A DNA stretch of 64,000 bases from MFD01213-c1 sp963704405 (GCA_963704405.1 OY969903.1:3162001-3226000); one strand, 5' to 3'. Counted from the first letter of the stretch, positions 18,172 through 27,648 are shown. Notes: generated by a model from the sequence alone, not told the origin. Numbers and translations: made by a program.

Positions 18172-18396
18172 TCAAAGGGGACGCGAATTGATCAGTCGCA
18201 CCCTCGGTCGGCCACGCGGGCGCAGCGTCCATTCCAGGTTCAATTTCTTCACCGTCTGGTCCACCCATCCCTGCCGTCCATACGGGCTCGAACGCTTTAC
18301 CGCACGCCGCAATGCCTCCAATTCCGCCGCCGTCTCGGCTCGATTCACCCATTGTACCCCATTCCCGGGCGTGCAATCGCGATTGGCTGCCTCATG
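18172..18396 (-). pseudogene. RAYT transposase C-terminal fragment, copy 3
   Basis: The minus strand reads VQWVNRAETAAELEALRRAV, then KRSSPYGRQGWVDQTVKKLN, then a WTLRPRGRPR tail and a TGA stop. This is the typical C-terminal segment of RAYT enzymes. It is upstream-truncated by a TAA at 18397-18399. It retains just the part that is deleted from copy 1. The stop codon lies inside an AAAGGGGAC motif that recurs near the other fragments. Confidence 0.75.
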
Positions 18397-18410
18397 TTAA
18401 GATGGGAACG

Positions 18411-18533
18411 AAATGAGGCGCGCTTTATCGTATTATTGCTAATACATGAAGACTATGTTTGCATAAACTATGTGTAGATAACAGTTTGTATAGAGACATG
18501 ATTCCCTGGGACGGCGTGAGGCGCGCCTCATTT
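18411..18533. repeat. AT-rich 123-bp segment bounded by 13-bp inverted repeats
   Basis: AAATGAGGCGCGC (18411-18423) is matched by its exact complement GCGCGCCTCATTT (18521-18533). The interior is clearly more AT-rich than its surroundings (TATCGTATTATTGCTAATAC). It has the shape of a tiny non-autonomous element, but I see no target duplication. No gene is visible from 18397 to 18746 otherwise. Confidence 0.4.
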
Positions 18534-18746
18534 TGTCTCATCTTCCCCCGGCTTAATTCAGCTTCGCGATCTGCGTATCTGCGAACGCCGCTTCCTGTAA
18601 TTTGCACTCATCAAGAATCTCCTGGCCCCCCCGGGCATCGGCGTGAAGTCTGCCCCTGCTGCTGCGGGGAACTGCAACGCTGCACGCGTCAGTGCACGCG
18701 GATCGCCCCCAGAAGCGGCTGCAGACGGGTGATGTGTGACCCAAAT

Positions 18747-19700
18747 TTAAATAATCTTCTCAGCGCGCATCCATTCGACAAATCGTCGAAGGCCTTCATC
18801 CACCGTGATTTTCGGATCATATCCAATCAGCTTGCGGGCTTTGCTGATGTCGGCGTACGTGATGAGAGGCTCGCTTGCCGGTGTGGGGGTATCAATGACC
18901 TTCGCTTTTTTACCCAGGAGACTTTCAAGAATCCGGATGAATTCGAGATTTTCCACGGGTCGGCTGCAGCCGAGGTTTAAAATCTCACACGGAAGCTTTT
19001 TGTCCATGGCGGCGATGAACCCTGCAATGATGTCATCAATGTAGGTCCAGTCGCGTTTGAGCTTTCCACCGCCGTATAAGGTGAGGGGTTCGCCGGCAAG
19101 GATCTGGCGTGTCCATTGCCAGGGCATCATGTCAGGGCGGCCATGGGGGCCATAAACGTTGAAGAATCGGACGATCGTGATGGGCAGTTTCCAGAGATAC
19201 GCGTACGTATAGGCGAACAGTTCCATCGCCCGTTTGCTCGCGGGATATGGAGCAAGCGGATGAGCAGCGGCGGCGGTTTCGACAAAGGGCACAGGCGTAT
19301 CGGCCCCGTATACGCTTCCCGTGGAAGCAAGAATGCAGGTAGGCTGCCCTGAATGCCGGGCGGCGTCCAACAGATTCACCGACCCCTGCACATTCACTTC
19401 GCCGTACAAAAGCGGAAATTCAACGCTATACCGCACAGCCGCCATGCCGGCGAGATGGGCCACCGCGCCGGGGCGGTGCTTTTGAAAAAGCTCTCGCAGA
19501 AGCGGAGCATCGCGGAGGTCGCCTTGAACGAAGGTAAACTGTTTATCAGGCAGCAGGTCGGCGAGGTGGCGGGTTTTGTGGGTCAGCGCGTAGTAATCGT
19601 TGAGATTGTCGAAGCCGATGACTTCGTCGCCGCGGGCCATGAGGGTCTTGCTGAGTCGGCTGCCGACAAACCCGGCCGCCCCGGTGACGAAGACACGCAT
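18747..19700 (-). CDS. NAD-dependent nucleotide-sugar epimerase, UDP-glucuronate 4-epimerase-like
   Basis: A 317-residue extended short-chain dehydrogenase. The NAD-binding GAAGFVGS follows the start (MRVFVTGAAGFVG), the catalytic Ser/Thr lies in ASTGSVYG and the YxxxK pair in YPASKRAME. The combination with RFFNVYGPHGRPDM is typical of UDP-glucuronate 4-epimerases, which make UDP-galacturonate for surface polysaccharide; substrate specificity is inferred. The ATG at 19700 follows AGGAGA. Upstream in-frame codons to 19835 are not conserved. Confidence 0.88.
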   Translation of the reverse strand: MRVFVTGAAGFVGSRLSKTLMARGDEVIGFDNLNDYYALTHKTRHLADLLPDKQFTFVQGDLRDAPLLRELFQKHRPGAVAHLAGMAAVRYSVEFPLLYGEVNVQGSVNLLDAARHSGQPTCILASTGSVYGADTPVPFVETAAAAHPLAPYPASKRAMELFAYTYAYLWKLPITIVRFFNVYGPHGRPDMMPWQWTRQILAGEPLTLYGGGKLKRDWTYIDDIIAGFIAAMDKKLPCEILNLGCSRPVENLEFIRILESLLGKKAKVIDTPTPASEPLITYADISKARKLIGYDPKITVDEGLRRFVEWMRAEKII

Positions 19701-19922
19701 TCGATTTCTCCTGTCGCTTAATATCCCGTCAATTGCGAACACCAATCTCCGGCCGCCCATCTGCCGGCCACGCATGGATATTCTGTGGCTATTGGCGGGG
19801 AACGCAAGCCATATCGAATGGCAATGGCGGCGCATGACTGCGCTTCAATCAACGCCGCCGACAACAGGGCATTCAAAGCCAATCGTGCTATACTTTTTTG
19901 ATCCGGTTCTTTGGGAGTTGAT

Positions 19923-22466
19923 GTGTCTGTTATTGATATTTCTTCATTGCCTCTACAGGCGACGCCCGGAAGCGCCGGGCCGGAGCTTCTCGCGCCGGCC
20001 GGTGATTGGGACGCGATGAAAGCCGCCGTCGCCAACGGCGCCAATTCCGTTTACTTTGGGCTCGACAATTTCAACGCCCGCCATCGCGCAACCAACTTCA
20101 CGATGGAAGAGTTGCCAAAGATCATGGCATACCTTCACGGCCACAACGTGAAGGGATTTCTGACGTTCAACACCCTTATCTTTTCAGATGAGTTGCCCGG
20201 CGCCGTCCAATACATCACTGCGATTGCGGCGGCGGGTGTCGACGCTGTCATTGTTCAGGATCTTGGGCTTGCGCGATTAATTCATTCCACCGCTCCGTCA
20301 TTACATATCCACGGCTCAACACAGATGACGCTCACGGAGCCGCGCGGAATCGAATTTGTGCGGTCGCTGGGCATAGAACGGGTCGTGCTGGCGCGGGAAC
20401 TGAGCATCGCAGACATTCGCAAGATCACAGCGGCGACTGCGATGCCGCTGGAAGTATTCATTCATGGCGCATTGTGCGTCGCCTATTCAGGCCAATGTTT
20501 AACCAGCGAGGCGCTCGGCGGACGCAGCGCCAACCGCGGGCAATGTGCGCAGGCCTGCCGCTTGCCATATGACTTAATGGTTGACGGACAGGTGAAAGAT
20601 TTGGGGGACAAGGCTTATCTGCTTTCACCGCAGGATTTGGCGGCCTACGACCTGGTTGGAGACCTGGCGGAAATGGGCATCGCAAGTTTAAAGATTGAAG
20701 GAAGGCTCAAGAGCGCCCATTATGTCGCCGCCACCACGCAAACCTATCGTCAGGCCGTCGATTCCTGTGTCGCCGGAGGGCGATTCAAGATATCACCGCA
20801 GCAGAAGGCCGACCTGGAACAGACATTTTCGCGCGGTTTCACGCATGGTTTCTTGTCCGGCGTCAATCATCAGGAACTGGTCGTTGCACGCTTCCCAAAA
20901 TTGCGCGGGCGGCGAATCGGCACGGTCGCACAGGTATTGCCAAAAGCAATCGTGATTGATGCCGAAACCAATGATCCCGCGCCACTGAAACTCGGCGATG
21001 GGGTCGTCTTTGATGAAGGGCATCCGGAACAGGACGAGCAAGGCGGTCGGATTTTTGGCGTGCGATCCAGAGGCGGACGATCCATCGAAATTGAACTTGG
21101 CCGCGGCGATGTAAACCTGGCTGCAATCGCTGTCGGCGCGATCGTCTGGAAGACGGACGATCCGGCTTTGCGCAAACGGCTGGAGCATTCATTCTCTCGC
21201 GATGAGGTGGTGAAGCGTGAGCCGTTATCTGTGAAAGTCCGCGCCCATGCAGGCGAGAACCTCTCGATTTATTTTTCCAGCGGCGGCACCGAAGCGGCCG
21301 TTCAATGGGATAAGCCGCTGGAGCGTGCTCAGAAGTTCCCCGTAACCGAGGCCGTGGTTCGCGAGCAACTCAGCCGATTAGGAGATACGCCTTATGAGTT
21401 AACAGACTTGCATTTGGACATTGGCGGTGAACCGATGGTGCCGAAGTCAGTCTTGAATGATCTTCGGCGGCAGGCGGTCGAACTGCTGCTGGCGGACCGG
21501 CGTCGCCGGCGACTCCATGCCGTAGCGGATGAAGATGCACTGGCGCGATTGCGGGCAGAGTGTCTTTCCGATGCGCGAGGGGCTGAACGACCGTCACGGG
21601 ATGCCAAATCCACTGCCTTATATGTTCTGATTCGCACGCTCGAGCAACTGGATGCCGTCCTGGCATGGGAAGGCGATGTCCGCGTGGGGATGGTCTATTG
21701 TGATTTTGAAGATGTCAGGCGCTATAAGGACGCAGTGGATCGCTGCCGGGCAGCCGGCATGCCCATCGCGCTGGCGACGCTCCGCATTGTGAAGCCCGGC
21801 GAGGAGGGATTTCTTCGCCAGATCGCCGAGATGAATCCTGATGCAGTATTAGTGCGAAATCTGGCGGCAGTCGGTTTTTATCGCGAGGTTTCTCCAGGCC
21901 TGCCGCAAATAGGCGACTATTCGCTGAATATTTCCAATGAATTGACGGCCAAGATATTTGCGGATGCAGGCTTGGTGCGAATGGTGCCGTCATATGACCT
22001 GAATTGGAAACAGATGGCGGCGATGTTTTCACGATCGCCGATCGACTGGTTTGAAACCGTCGTGCATCAGCACATGCCCATGTTCCACATGGAACATTGT
22101 GTGTTCGCCCACACCCTTTCGACCGGCAAAGATTTCCACGACTGCGGCCGGCCCTGCGAGCGGCACCAGGTGGATTTACGCGACCGCGTCGGTGAACCGC
22201 ACCCGCTGATTCCGGACGTGGGTTGCCGCAACACGGTTTTCAACGCCAAAGCGCAATCGGCGGCGACATTTATTCCTCAAATGGCAAACCTCGGGCTGAA
22301 GCATTTCCGCATCGAACTTCTTCGGGAAAAGCCGGCGGAAGTCGGCCCGCTGGTGGATCGATATGCTTCTATCATCGCCGGGAAAGCCGATGCGAAATCA
22401 ACATTGCGATCGCTTCGCGTATTGAACCAGCTCGGCGTCACGCGCGGGACGCTGGACCGCGAATAA
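19923..22466 (+). CDS. Peptidase U32 family protein (long form, RlhA-like)
   Basis: An 847-residue protein opening with PELLAPAGDWDAMKAAVANG, the U32 hallmark. Further family landmarks are HGALCVAYSGQC, NRGQCAQACRLPYDL and the signature SLKIEGRLKSAHYVA. A DUF3656-like middle region and a second barrel-like half follow, ending in a Cys-containing stretch (MEHCVFAH, DCGRPCERHQVDLRD). Although named peptidases, characterised bacterial members such as RlhA act in 23S rRNA hydroxylation; the role here is unknown. I chose GTG 19923, which follows GGGAG; a TTG four codons earlier is possible. Confidence 0.87.
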   Translation: MSVIDISSLPLQATPGSAGPELLAPAGDWDAMKAAVANGANSVYFGLDNFNARHRATNFTMEELPKIMAYLHGHNVKGFLTFNTLIFSDELPGAVQYITAIAAAGVDAVIVQDLGLARLIHSTAPSLHIHGSTQMTLTEPRGIEFVRSLGIERVVLARELSIADIRKITAATAMPLEVFIHGALCVAYSGQCLTSEALGGRSANRGQCAQACRLPYDLMVDGQVKDLGDKAYLLSPQDLAAYDLVGDLAEMGIASLKIEGRLKSAHYVAATTQTYRQAVDSCVAGGRFKISPQQKADLEQTFSRGFTHGFLSGVNHQELVVARFPKLRGRRIGTVAQVLPKAIVIDAETNDPAPLKLGDGVVFDEGHPEQDEQGGRIFGVRSRGGRSIEIELGRGDVNLAAIAVGAIVWKTDDPALRKRLEHSFSRDEVVKREPLSVKVRAHAGENLSIYFSSGGTEAAVQWDKPLERAQKFPVTEAVVREQLSRLGDTPYELTDLHLDIGGEPMVPKSVLNDLRRQAVELLLADRRRRRLHAVADEDALARLRAECLSDARGAERPSRDAKSTALYVLIRTLEQLDAVLAWEGDVRVGMVYCDFEDVRRYKDAVDRCRAAGMPIALATLRIVKPGEEGFLRQIAEMNPDAVLVRNLAAVGFYREVSPGLPQIGDYSLNISNELTAKIFADAGLVRMVPSYDLNWKQMAAMFSRSPIDWFETVVHQHMPMFHMEHCVFAHTLSTGKDFHDCGRPCERHQVDLRDRVGEPHPLIPDVGCRNTVFNAKAQSAATFIPQMANLGLKHFRIELLREKPAEVGPLVDRYASIIAGKADAKSTLRSLRVLNQLGVTRGTLDRE

Positions 22467-22485
22467 CTCATCCAGGAAATCCATT

Positions 22486-23550
22486 ATGGCAAGCGAATCC
22501 ACCCAAATCCGTGAACTGCTCGGGCCTGATGCCGACGACCTGCTTTCGTATCAGACGAAGGGATTTAATAAGTCTGCGCTGCATTTGCCGGGCCCGGATT
22601 TTGTCGACCGGGTTGTCTCAGCGGCTGATCGCAAGCCCGCGGTGCTGCGGAATTTTCAGTCAATACTCAATCATGGCCGCCTCGCCGGGACGGGCCACGT
22701 CTCGATCCTGCCTGTCGATCAAGGGATCGAGCATTCCGCCGGGGCCAGCTTCGCCGCCGAGCCGATTTATTTCGACCCTGAAAATATCGTGAAGCTCGCT
22801 GTCGAAGGCGGCTGTAATGCGGTCGCTTCGACATTAGGCGTGCTTGGTTCGGTCAGTCGAAAGTATGCCCATAAAATTCCATTCATCGTTAAATTGAATC
22901 ACAACGAATTCCTCAGCTATCCGAATAAGTATGATCAGATCATCTTCGGCAGTGTTAAGCAGGCCTTCGAAATGGGAGCCGTGGCGATCGGAGCGACAAT
23001 TTATTTTGGCTCCGCGGAGTCTGATCGGCAGATTCAGGAAGTCTCTCGCATGTTCGCCGAAGCGCACGAATATGGGCTCGTCACCGTGCTGTGGTGCTAT
23101 CTCCGCAATAATGCATTCAAAACTGCAGACAAGGATTACCATCTCGCCGCTGATCTCACCGGGCAGGCGAATCATCTCGGCGTGACAATTCAAGCCGACA
23201 TCATCAAACAAAAACTGCCTGAAACCAATGGCGGATTCACCGCACTGAAGTTCGGCAAAACCGACCCGCGCGTCTATAGCAAGCTCACGCCCGGCGATCA
23301 TCCTATTGAAATGACGCGCTATCAGCTCGCCAACTGCTACATGGGCCGCAGTCCCCTTATCAACAGCGGCGGAGCCAGCGGGCAACATGATTTCGCTGAG
23401 GCCGCGCGAACCGCCGTCATCAACAAACGAGCCGGCGGCATGGGGCTCATCAGCGGGCGCAAAGCATTCCAGCGTCCCATGGCTGACGGTGTGAAGCTTC
23501 TGAATCTGATCCAGGATGTCTACCTGGATAACAACATCACGATTGCCTGA
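22486..23550 (+). CDS. fbaB: Class I fructose-bisphosphate aldolase (DhnA/FbaB type)
   Basis: A 354-residue aldolase cleaving fructose 1,6-bisphosphate to DHAP and glyceraldehyde 3-phosphate through a Lys Schiff base. The archaeal-type barrel is recognisable from HVSILPVDQGIEH, PFIVKLNHNEFL and DIIKQKLP. It starts 20 bp after the U32 gene with an AGGAA ribosome binding site, so the two may be cotranscribed. A class II aldolase gene lies 1.1 kb further on, giving two unrelated enzymes for one glycolytic step. Confidence 0.9.
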   Translation: MASESTQIRELLGPDADDLLSYQTKGFNKSALHLPGPDFVDRVVSAADRKPAVLRNFQSILNHGRLAGTGHVSILPVDQGIEHSAGASFAAEPIYFDPENIVKLAVEGGCNAVASTLGVLGSVSRKYAHKIPFIVKLNHNEFLSYPNKYDQIIFGSVKQAFEMGAVAIGATIYFGSAESDRQIQEVSRMFAEAHEYGLVTVLWCYLRNNAFKTADKDYHLAADLTGQANHLGVTIQADIIKQKLPETNGGFTALKFGKTDPRVYSKLTPGDHPIEMTRYQLANCYMGRSPLINSGGASGQHDFAEAARTAVINKRAGGMGLISGRKAFQRPMADGVKLLNLIQDVYLDNNITIA

Positions 23551-23555
23551 TGGCG

Positions 23556-24604
23556 TCAGGCTGATGCCTGCACGGCCCCGCGTTTTGCATCGATAGCGGC
23601 TGCATCTGCCCGCAACGCAAAACGCTCAGCTTCCGTTTGCCACGTCGCCGCGGCCCGCAATCGCGATCGGCGATTTAAGGTATGGATAATGATCGTGCCG
23701 GCTGCGGAGAGTGCGAGCCAAATCAATATTGCCACAACCAGCATGGTGAGAACATCCATGCCATATTGCACCGACAGGCGCGGCCGGACGATCCTTCCCT
23801 GATAAACCTCCCAGTGATCGCTGCGCGGAAAATCCCGATTCAATACGGCCTGCAGTTTTGCGAACATTTCCTGCGCATGGCGAGCTCCTGCAGGCGAGAG
23901 CGGCAGATCACCTGATAATTCAAAGAATTGGCGAGTCAGATCGGGCGTGAGTGCCGCTGCTTGTTCTTCGGCGCCTGCGCGGGGTGTGAAATGGCAGCCT
24001 GCATCATCGACGCGAAGCACCGGCGCATGAACCGCATCCGTCGCGCTTGGGTTGTATGCAATGGCATCCACAGAGCGCAAAAAAAACGCCCGTAACCCGT
24101 GGCGCGGACGGTTGTCATAATGTCGATATGGTCTGCCGACGAGTCGGGAAGATACCACCATGCTTCAACTTTGAAGTGCCATCCAAACGGCTGCCATTGG
24201 GCTGCTGTTGGCGCGCATAACATCGCAACCGGGATGGCAAGCACTGCCGCCAGCGTAACCATCGGCAACCGCTTCCAGGGAATTTTCGCCGCATCCGTGA
24301 TCAAACCTGACTTGCGGACATCGCAGCCGCACTCGGGGCAAATCACAGAGCTGCCCGCAACCATTGCGTAGCCGCATGAATGGCACGCGGCCCCCACGCC
24401 ATTTCCAATCAGCTTGCGGAGTTGGCGATATTGCATCACCCGCGATAACACGATCCAGACAACGCATAGCCCAACAATCAACCAGTAAGCCCGGAGGGCA
24501 GAGTCTACCGTTCGATTTACGCTGAAATACGGCACGAACGGATCGTACTGAAGATTTTGCTCGGTGGAAGAATCATCAGCGCACGCTTGCCGGGAAAATT
24601 GCAT
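23556..24604 (-). pseudogene. Membrane protein with zinc ribbon, frameshifted at an A8/T8 run
   Basis: The first part has a membrane segment (AYWLIVGLCVVWIVL), a zinc ribbon with two CxxC knuckles (CHSCGY and CPECGC) and a second membrane segment (LAAVLAIPVAMLCA). After about residue 175 the frame fails at eight consecutive T (24075-24082, minus strand). The other frame continues RSVDAIAYNPSATDAV and ends with a third membrane segment and a basic tail. Nine T would restore one protein of about 350 residues. I know no function; zinc-ribbon membrane proteins of this kind are common in planctomycetes. It converges with the class I aldolase gene. Confidence 0.65.
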
Positions 24605-24692
24605 TCATCAGGCCGATTTCCTACACTCTGCCCCCTGATTTGGATTCGTTAAGCACGCGCCGCTGAGGGCGCGCATTCAAAGGAAAAACGCT

Positions 24693-25718
24693 ATGCCGCT
24701 TATGACCACGAAGCCTATGTTCGACCTTGCCTATACCGGCGGATTCGCCGTCGGCGCCTTCAACGTCAACAACATGGAACTGGCCCAGGGAATTATTGAA
24801 GCATGCGCCGCGGAGAAGAGTCCCCTCATCCTTCAGATTTCCAAGGGCGCTCGCAAGTATGCCAAGATGCATTACTTGAAGGCGATTATTGACGCCGCGG
24901 TCGCTGAGTATCCGTGGCTCCCGATCGCGATTCACCTCGACCACGGCGACACCGTCGAACTCGTTGACACCTGCATCAAAGACGGCTTCACCAGCGTCAT
25001 GATCGATGGGTCGCATCATCCGTTTGAAGAGAACATCCATCTGACAGCCGAAGCGGTGAAGCACGCACATGCCGCCGGAGTGGTGGTTGAAGCCGAACTC
25101 GGCATGCTCGGCGGCATCGAAGAGGACGTCGTAGGCCTTGATGCCGAAGAATATGAAAAGAACGTTGAACAATTTCTGACCGATCCGATCCAGGCCGCCG
25201 AATTCGCCAAGCGGACCGGTTGCGATTCGCTCGCCGTCGCTATCGGAACCAGCCACGGCGCGTTCAAGTTCAAGCATGAAGCAAAGCTCGCGTTTGAGCG
25301 CATCGAGCAAATCATGAAGACTGCCCCCGGCCTGCCGCTGGTCATGCACGGCAGCAGTTCTGTTCCCCAGGAATTCATCGATCTCGTCAACAAGTACGGC
25401 GGCGCCATGCCCAACGCCAAAGGCGTTCCCGAAGACCAGATCGCCATGGCCGTTCAGAAATACGGCGTGTGCAAGGTCAACATCGACACCGACCTTCGCC
25501 TGGCCCTGACCGCCAAGATCCGCGAAGTCTTCGCCACGAAGCCCGCCGAGTTTGACCCCCGCAATTACCTCGGGCCAGGCCGCGAAGCCATCATCGGCAT
25601 GGTCCGCCGCAAGCTGCATGTGCTGAATAGCGCCGGTAAAGCTGACGCGATCGTGAAGCATTGGGAAAAGAGCGGAAAGCCGCTGCCCACGTTCTATACC
25701 AAGGGCAAGGCGGCGTAA
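24693..25718 (+). CDS. fba: Class II fructose-bisphosphate aldolase
   Basis: A 341-residue zinc-dependent aldolase. Metal ligands are in AIHLDHGDT, EAELGMLGG, and the His residues of AIGTSHGAFK and LVMHGSSSVP; the phosphate site includes VCKVNIDTDLRLA. It catalyses the reversible aldol cleavage of fructose 1,6-bisphosphate in the cytoplasm. The start ATG follows AAAGGAAAAACGCT. A strong intrinsic terminator lies just after the gene, so it is its own transcription unit. Confidence 0.95.
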   Translation: MPLMTTKPMFDLAYTGGFAVGAFNVNNMELAQGIIEACAAEKSPLILQISKGARKYAKMHYLKAIIDAAVAEYPWLPIAIHLDHGDTVELVDTCIKDGFTSVMIDGSHHPFEENIHLTAEAVKHAHAAGVVVEAELGMLGGIEEDVVGLDAEEYEKNVEQFLTDPIQAAEFAKRTGCDSLAVAIGTSHGAFKFKHEAKLAFERIEQIMKTAPGLPLVMHGSSSVPQEFIDLVNKYGGAMPNAKGVPEDQIAMAVQKYGVCKVNIDTDLRLALTAKIREVFATKPAEFDPRNYLGPGREAIIGMVRRKLHVLNSAGKADAIVKHWEKSGKPLPTFYTKGKAA

Positions 25719-25740
25719 TGCTTGCGGCTCATCGCAATTC

Positions 25741-25780
25741 AGCAAACGCCGGCTAACCTCGTTAGCCGGCGTTTGCTTTC
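25741..25780 (+). terminator. Rho-independent terminator after the class II aldolase gene
   Basis: A perfect 17-bp stem (25741-25757 with 25761-25777) around a CTC loop, followed by a short T-rich stretch. It lies 22 bp beyond the stop codon. Confidence 0.85.
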
Positions 25781-25802
25781 ATAAACCGCACGCACGAAGA
25801 AG

Positions 25803-26591
25803 GTGACAATCGCCTTGAACACAACTGCAATTGTTACCGGGGCCTCCAGCGGCATTGGCTTGGAATTAGCCAAGTTGCTGGCTGCTTCTCACCATCAACT
25901 GGTGCTGACCGCGCGAAACACAAGCGCACTCCAGCGGTTGGCTGATGAATGCCGCAATAACTATGGCGTCACTGTTGACATCATTCCCATAGACCTTGCC
26001 ACGGTTACCGGCGCAGAGGAACTTGTCGCCGAACTCAATCGCCGCAATGTCGCCGTCGACATCCTGATTAATAACGCCGGCTTCGGCACGCACGGGAAAT
26101 TCTGGGAAAATAACGCCGCCGAAGAATCCGCCTTGCTCCAGGTCAATGTCGTTGCACTGGCGCAACTGACAAGATTACTGCTGCCGGCAATGGTCACCCG
26201 CGGGCGAGGAAAAATTCTCAATGTCGCTTCCACCGCCGCGTTCCAGCCTGGCCCGCTGATGGCTAATTATTACGCCAGCAAAGCCTATGTGCTGTCGCTT
26301 TCGGAAGCATTGTCTAATGAACTTAAACACACCGGCATAACCGTGACCGCGCTGTGCCCCGGCCCCACCCTGACCAATTTCCAAAATCGGGCCGGCATGA
26401 GCGCGTCAAAACTTTCCGGCGTCGCCGGCCTCTCGGCGGCGGATGTCGCCATGGCCGGATATAATGGATTGATGTCCGGCAGGCGCGTCGTTGTCCCCGG
26501 TTTCAAAAACCGCCTGCTCGTCGGTGTGTCACGCTTTGCGCCGCGGCGAATGGTGATGAACGTCGTCCGCAAGCTGAATGAATCCAGGTGA
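25803..26591 (+). CDS. Short-chain dehydrogenase/reductase, DltE/YqjQ-like
   Basis: A 262-residue classical SDR with TGASSGIG at the nucleotide site, an NNAGFG motif, the catalytic Ser in NVASTAAF and the YYASK Tyr/Lys pair. The C-terminal half (VVVPGFKNRLLVGVSRFAPRR) is typical of the DltE-like branch, whose substrates are mostly unknown. The start may be GTG 25803 or TTG 25815; AGGTGA is placed for the latter. Its last codons run up to pdxH, whose ATG follows the stop by 4 bases. Confidence 0.87.
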   Translation: MTIALNTTAIVTGASSGIGLELAKLLAASHHQLVLTARNTSALQRLADECRNNYGVTVDIIPIDLATVTGAEELVAELNRRNVAVDILINNAGFGTHGKFWENNAAEESALLQVNVVALAQLTRLLLPAMVTRGRGKILNVASTAAFQPGPLMANYYASKAYVLSLSEALSNELKHTGITVTALCPGPTLTNFQNRAGMSASKLSGVAGLSAADVAMAGYNGLMSGRRVVVPGFKNRLLVGVSRFAPRRMVMNVVRKLNESR

Positions 26592-26595
26592 GACC

Positions 26596-27240
26596 ATGCA
26601 GAAAATCGATCCCGCCAACATTCGCCACGAATACAGGGTCGGTGAGTTAGCCGAATCCAGCGTCTTTGCCGACCCGATCGATCAATTCACCGCCTGGTTT
26701 AATGAGGCGATCGCGGCCAACGTTGCCGAACCGACCGCGATGACGCTTGCTACCGCCGATGCTGCCGGTCGTCCTGATGCAAGAATTGTTTTGCTGAAAG
26801 GATTTGACGCAAACGGATTCATTTTTTACACCAACTACAAAAGCCGCAAGGGACGACAACTGGCAGAGAACCCTCGCGTAAGCCTCGTATTTTTCTGGCA
26901 GCCGCTGGAGCGGGAAGTGCGCATTGACGGGCGCGTCGAGCTTGTCGATCGTGCAACAACCGAAGCATACTTCCATTCCCGGCCGGTCGCTTCGCAAATT
27001 GGCGCATGGGTTTCGCAGCAGAGCAGTGTGGTGGCATCGCGGGAAGAGCTTGAGCGCAGTGCCGCCAAGCTGCAGGAAAAATATTTTAACCGCGAAATCC
27101 CGGTCCCCGATTACTGGGGCGGCTACCGCGTCATCCCAGAAGAGATCGAATTCTGGCAGGGCCGCCGCAGCCGTTTGCATGATCGACTTCGATATATCCG
27201 CAGCACCCAGGGCTGGACGATTCAGCGCCTCGCACCCTGA
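26596..27240 (+). CDS. pdxH: Pyridoxamine 5'-phosphate oxidase
   Basis: An FMN enzyme oxidising pyridoxamine or pyridoxine 5'-phosphate to pyridoxal 5'-phosphate. Conserved elements are DPIDQFTAWFNEA, MTLATADAAGRPDARIVLLKG, YTNYKSRKG, SLVFFWQPLEREVRI, SQIGAWVSQQSS and the C-terminal RRSRLHDRL. I chose ATG 26596, placed after AGGTGAG; an ATG at 26578 would overlap the SDR gene. It forms a tight plus-strand run with SDR and dgkA. Confidence 0.94.
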   Translation: MQKIDPANIRHEYRVGELAESSVFADPIDQFTAWFNEAIAANVAEPTAMTLATADAAGRPDARIVLLKGFDANGFIFYTNYKSRKGRQLAENPRVSLVFFWQPLEREVRIDGRVELVDRATTEAYFHSRPVASQIGAWVSQQSSVVASREELERSAAKLQEKYFNREIPVPDYWGGYRVIPEEIEFWQGRRSRLHDRLRYIRSTQGWTIQRLAP

Positions 27241-27264
27241 TCGCGCCGGCGCCGGAACACCCAA

Positions 27265-27648
27265 ATGTCCTCGCAAAACCCATTTACATTCAGCGGGCGA
27301 ATACAAAGCATCAAGTATGCGTTCCGCGGCATTCGATTAATGATCGCCACCCAACACAACGCATGGGTGCATGGAGGCGCATCCATCGTCGTCGTCATCG
27401 CGGGCGTCGCGTTTCACCTGGCGGCCGGCGAATGGTGCTGGATCGTCGCCGCAATGATGTCGGTATGGACAGCGGAAGCGATCAATACTTCCTTCGAATT
27501 CCTGTGCGATGTCGCATCGCCGGAGTTTCATCCGACAGTCGAAAAAGCCAAGGACGTGGCCGCGGGCGCTGTGTTGCTGAGTGCCATAGGTTCAGTCATT
27601 GTTGGCTTGCTGGTGTTTTTGCCGCATTTGCGGTCGGTGATCAGGTGA
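27265..27648 (+). CDS. dgkA: Small integral-membrane diacylglycerol/undecaprenol kinase
   Basis: A 127-residue DgkA-family protein. Three membrane segments surround the active-site motif EAINTSFEFLCD and the KAKDVAAGAVLL segment (E-x-x-N-T and KDxAAGAV are the family hallmarks). Members in non-enteric bacteria often phosphorylate undecaprenol. It is unrelated to the soluble YegS-type lipid kinase at 221. It starts 24 bp after pdxH. Confidence 0.92.
   Translation: MSSQNPFTFSGRIQSIKYAFRGIRLMIATQHNAWVHGGASIVVVIAGVAFHLAAGEWCWIVAAMMSVWTAEAINTSFEFLCDVASPEFHPTVEKAKDVAAGAVLLSAIGSVIVGLLVFLPHLRSVIR

Noticed and set aside
18459..18980. Plus-strand open frame of 173 codons
   Set aside because: Its second half is the shadow of the epimerase gene, and the first half is Cys- and Arg-rich without protein character.
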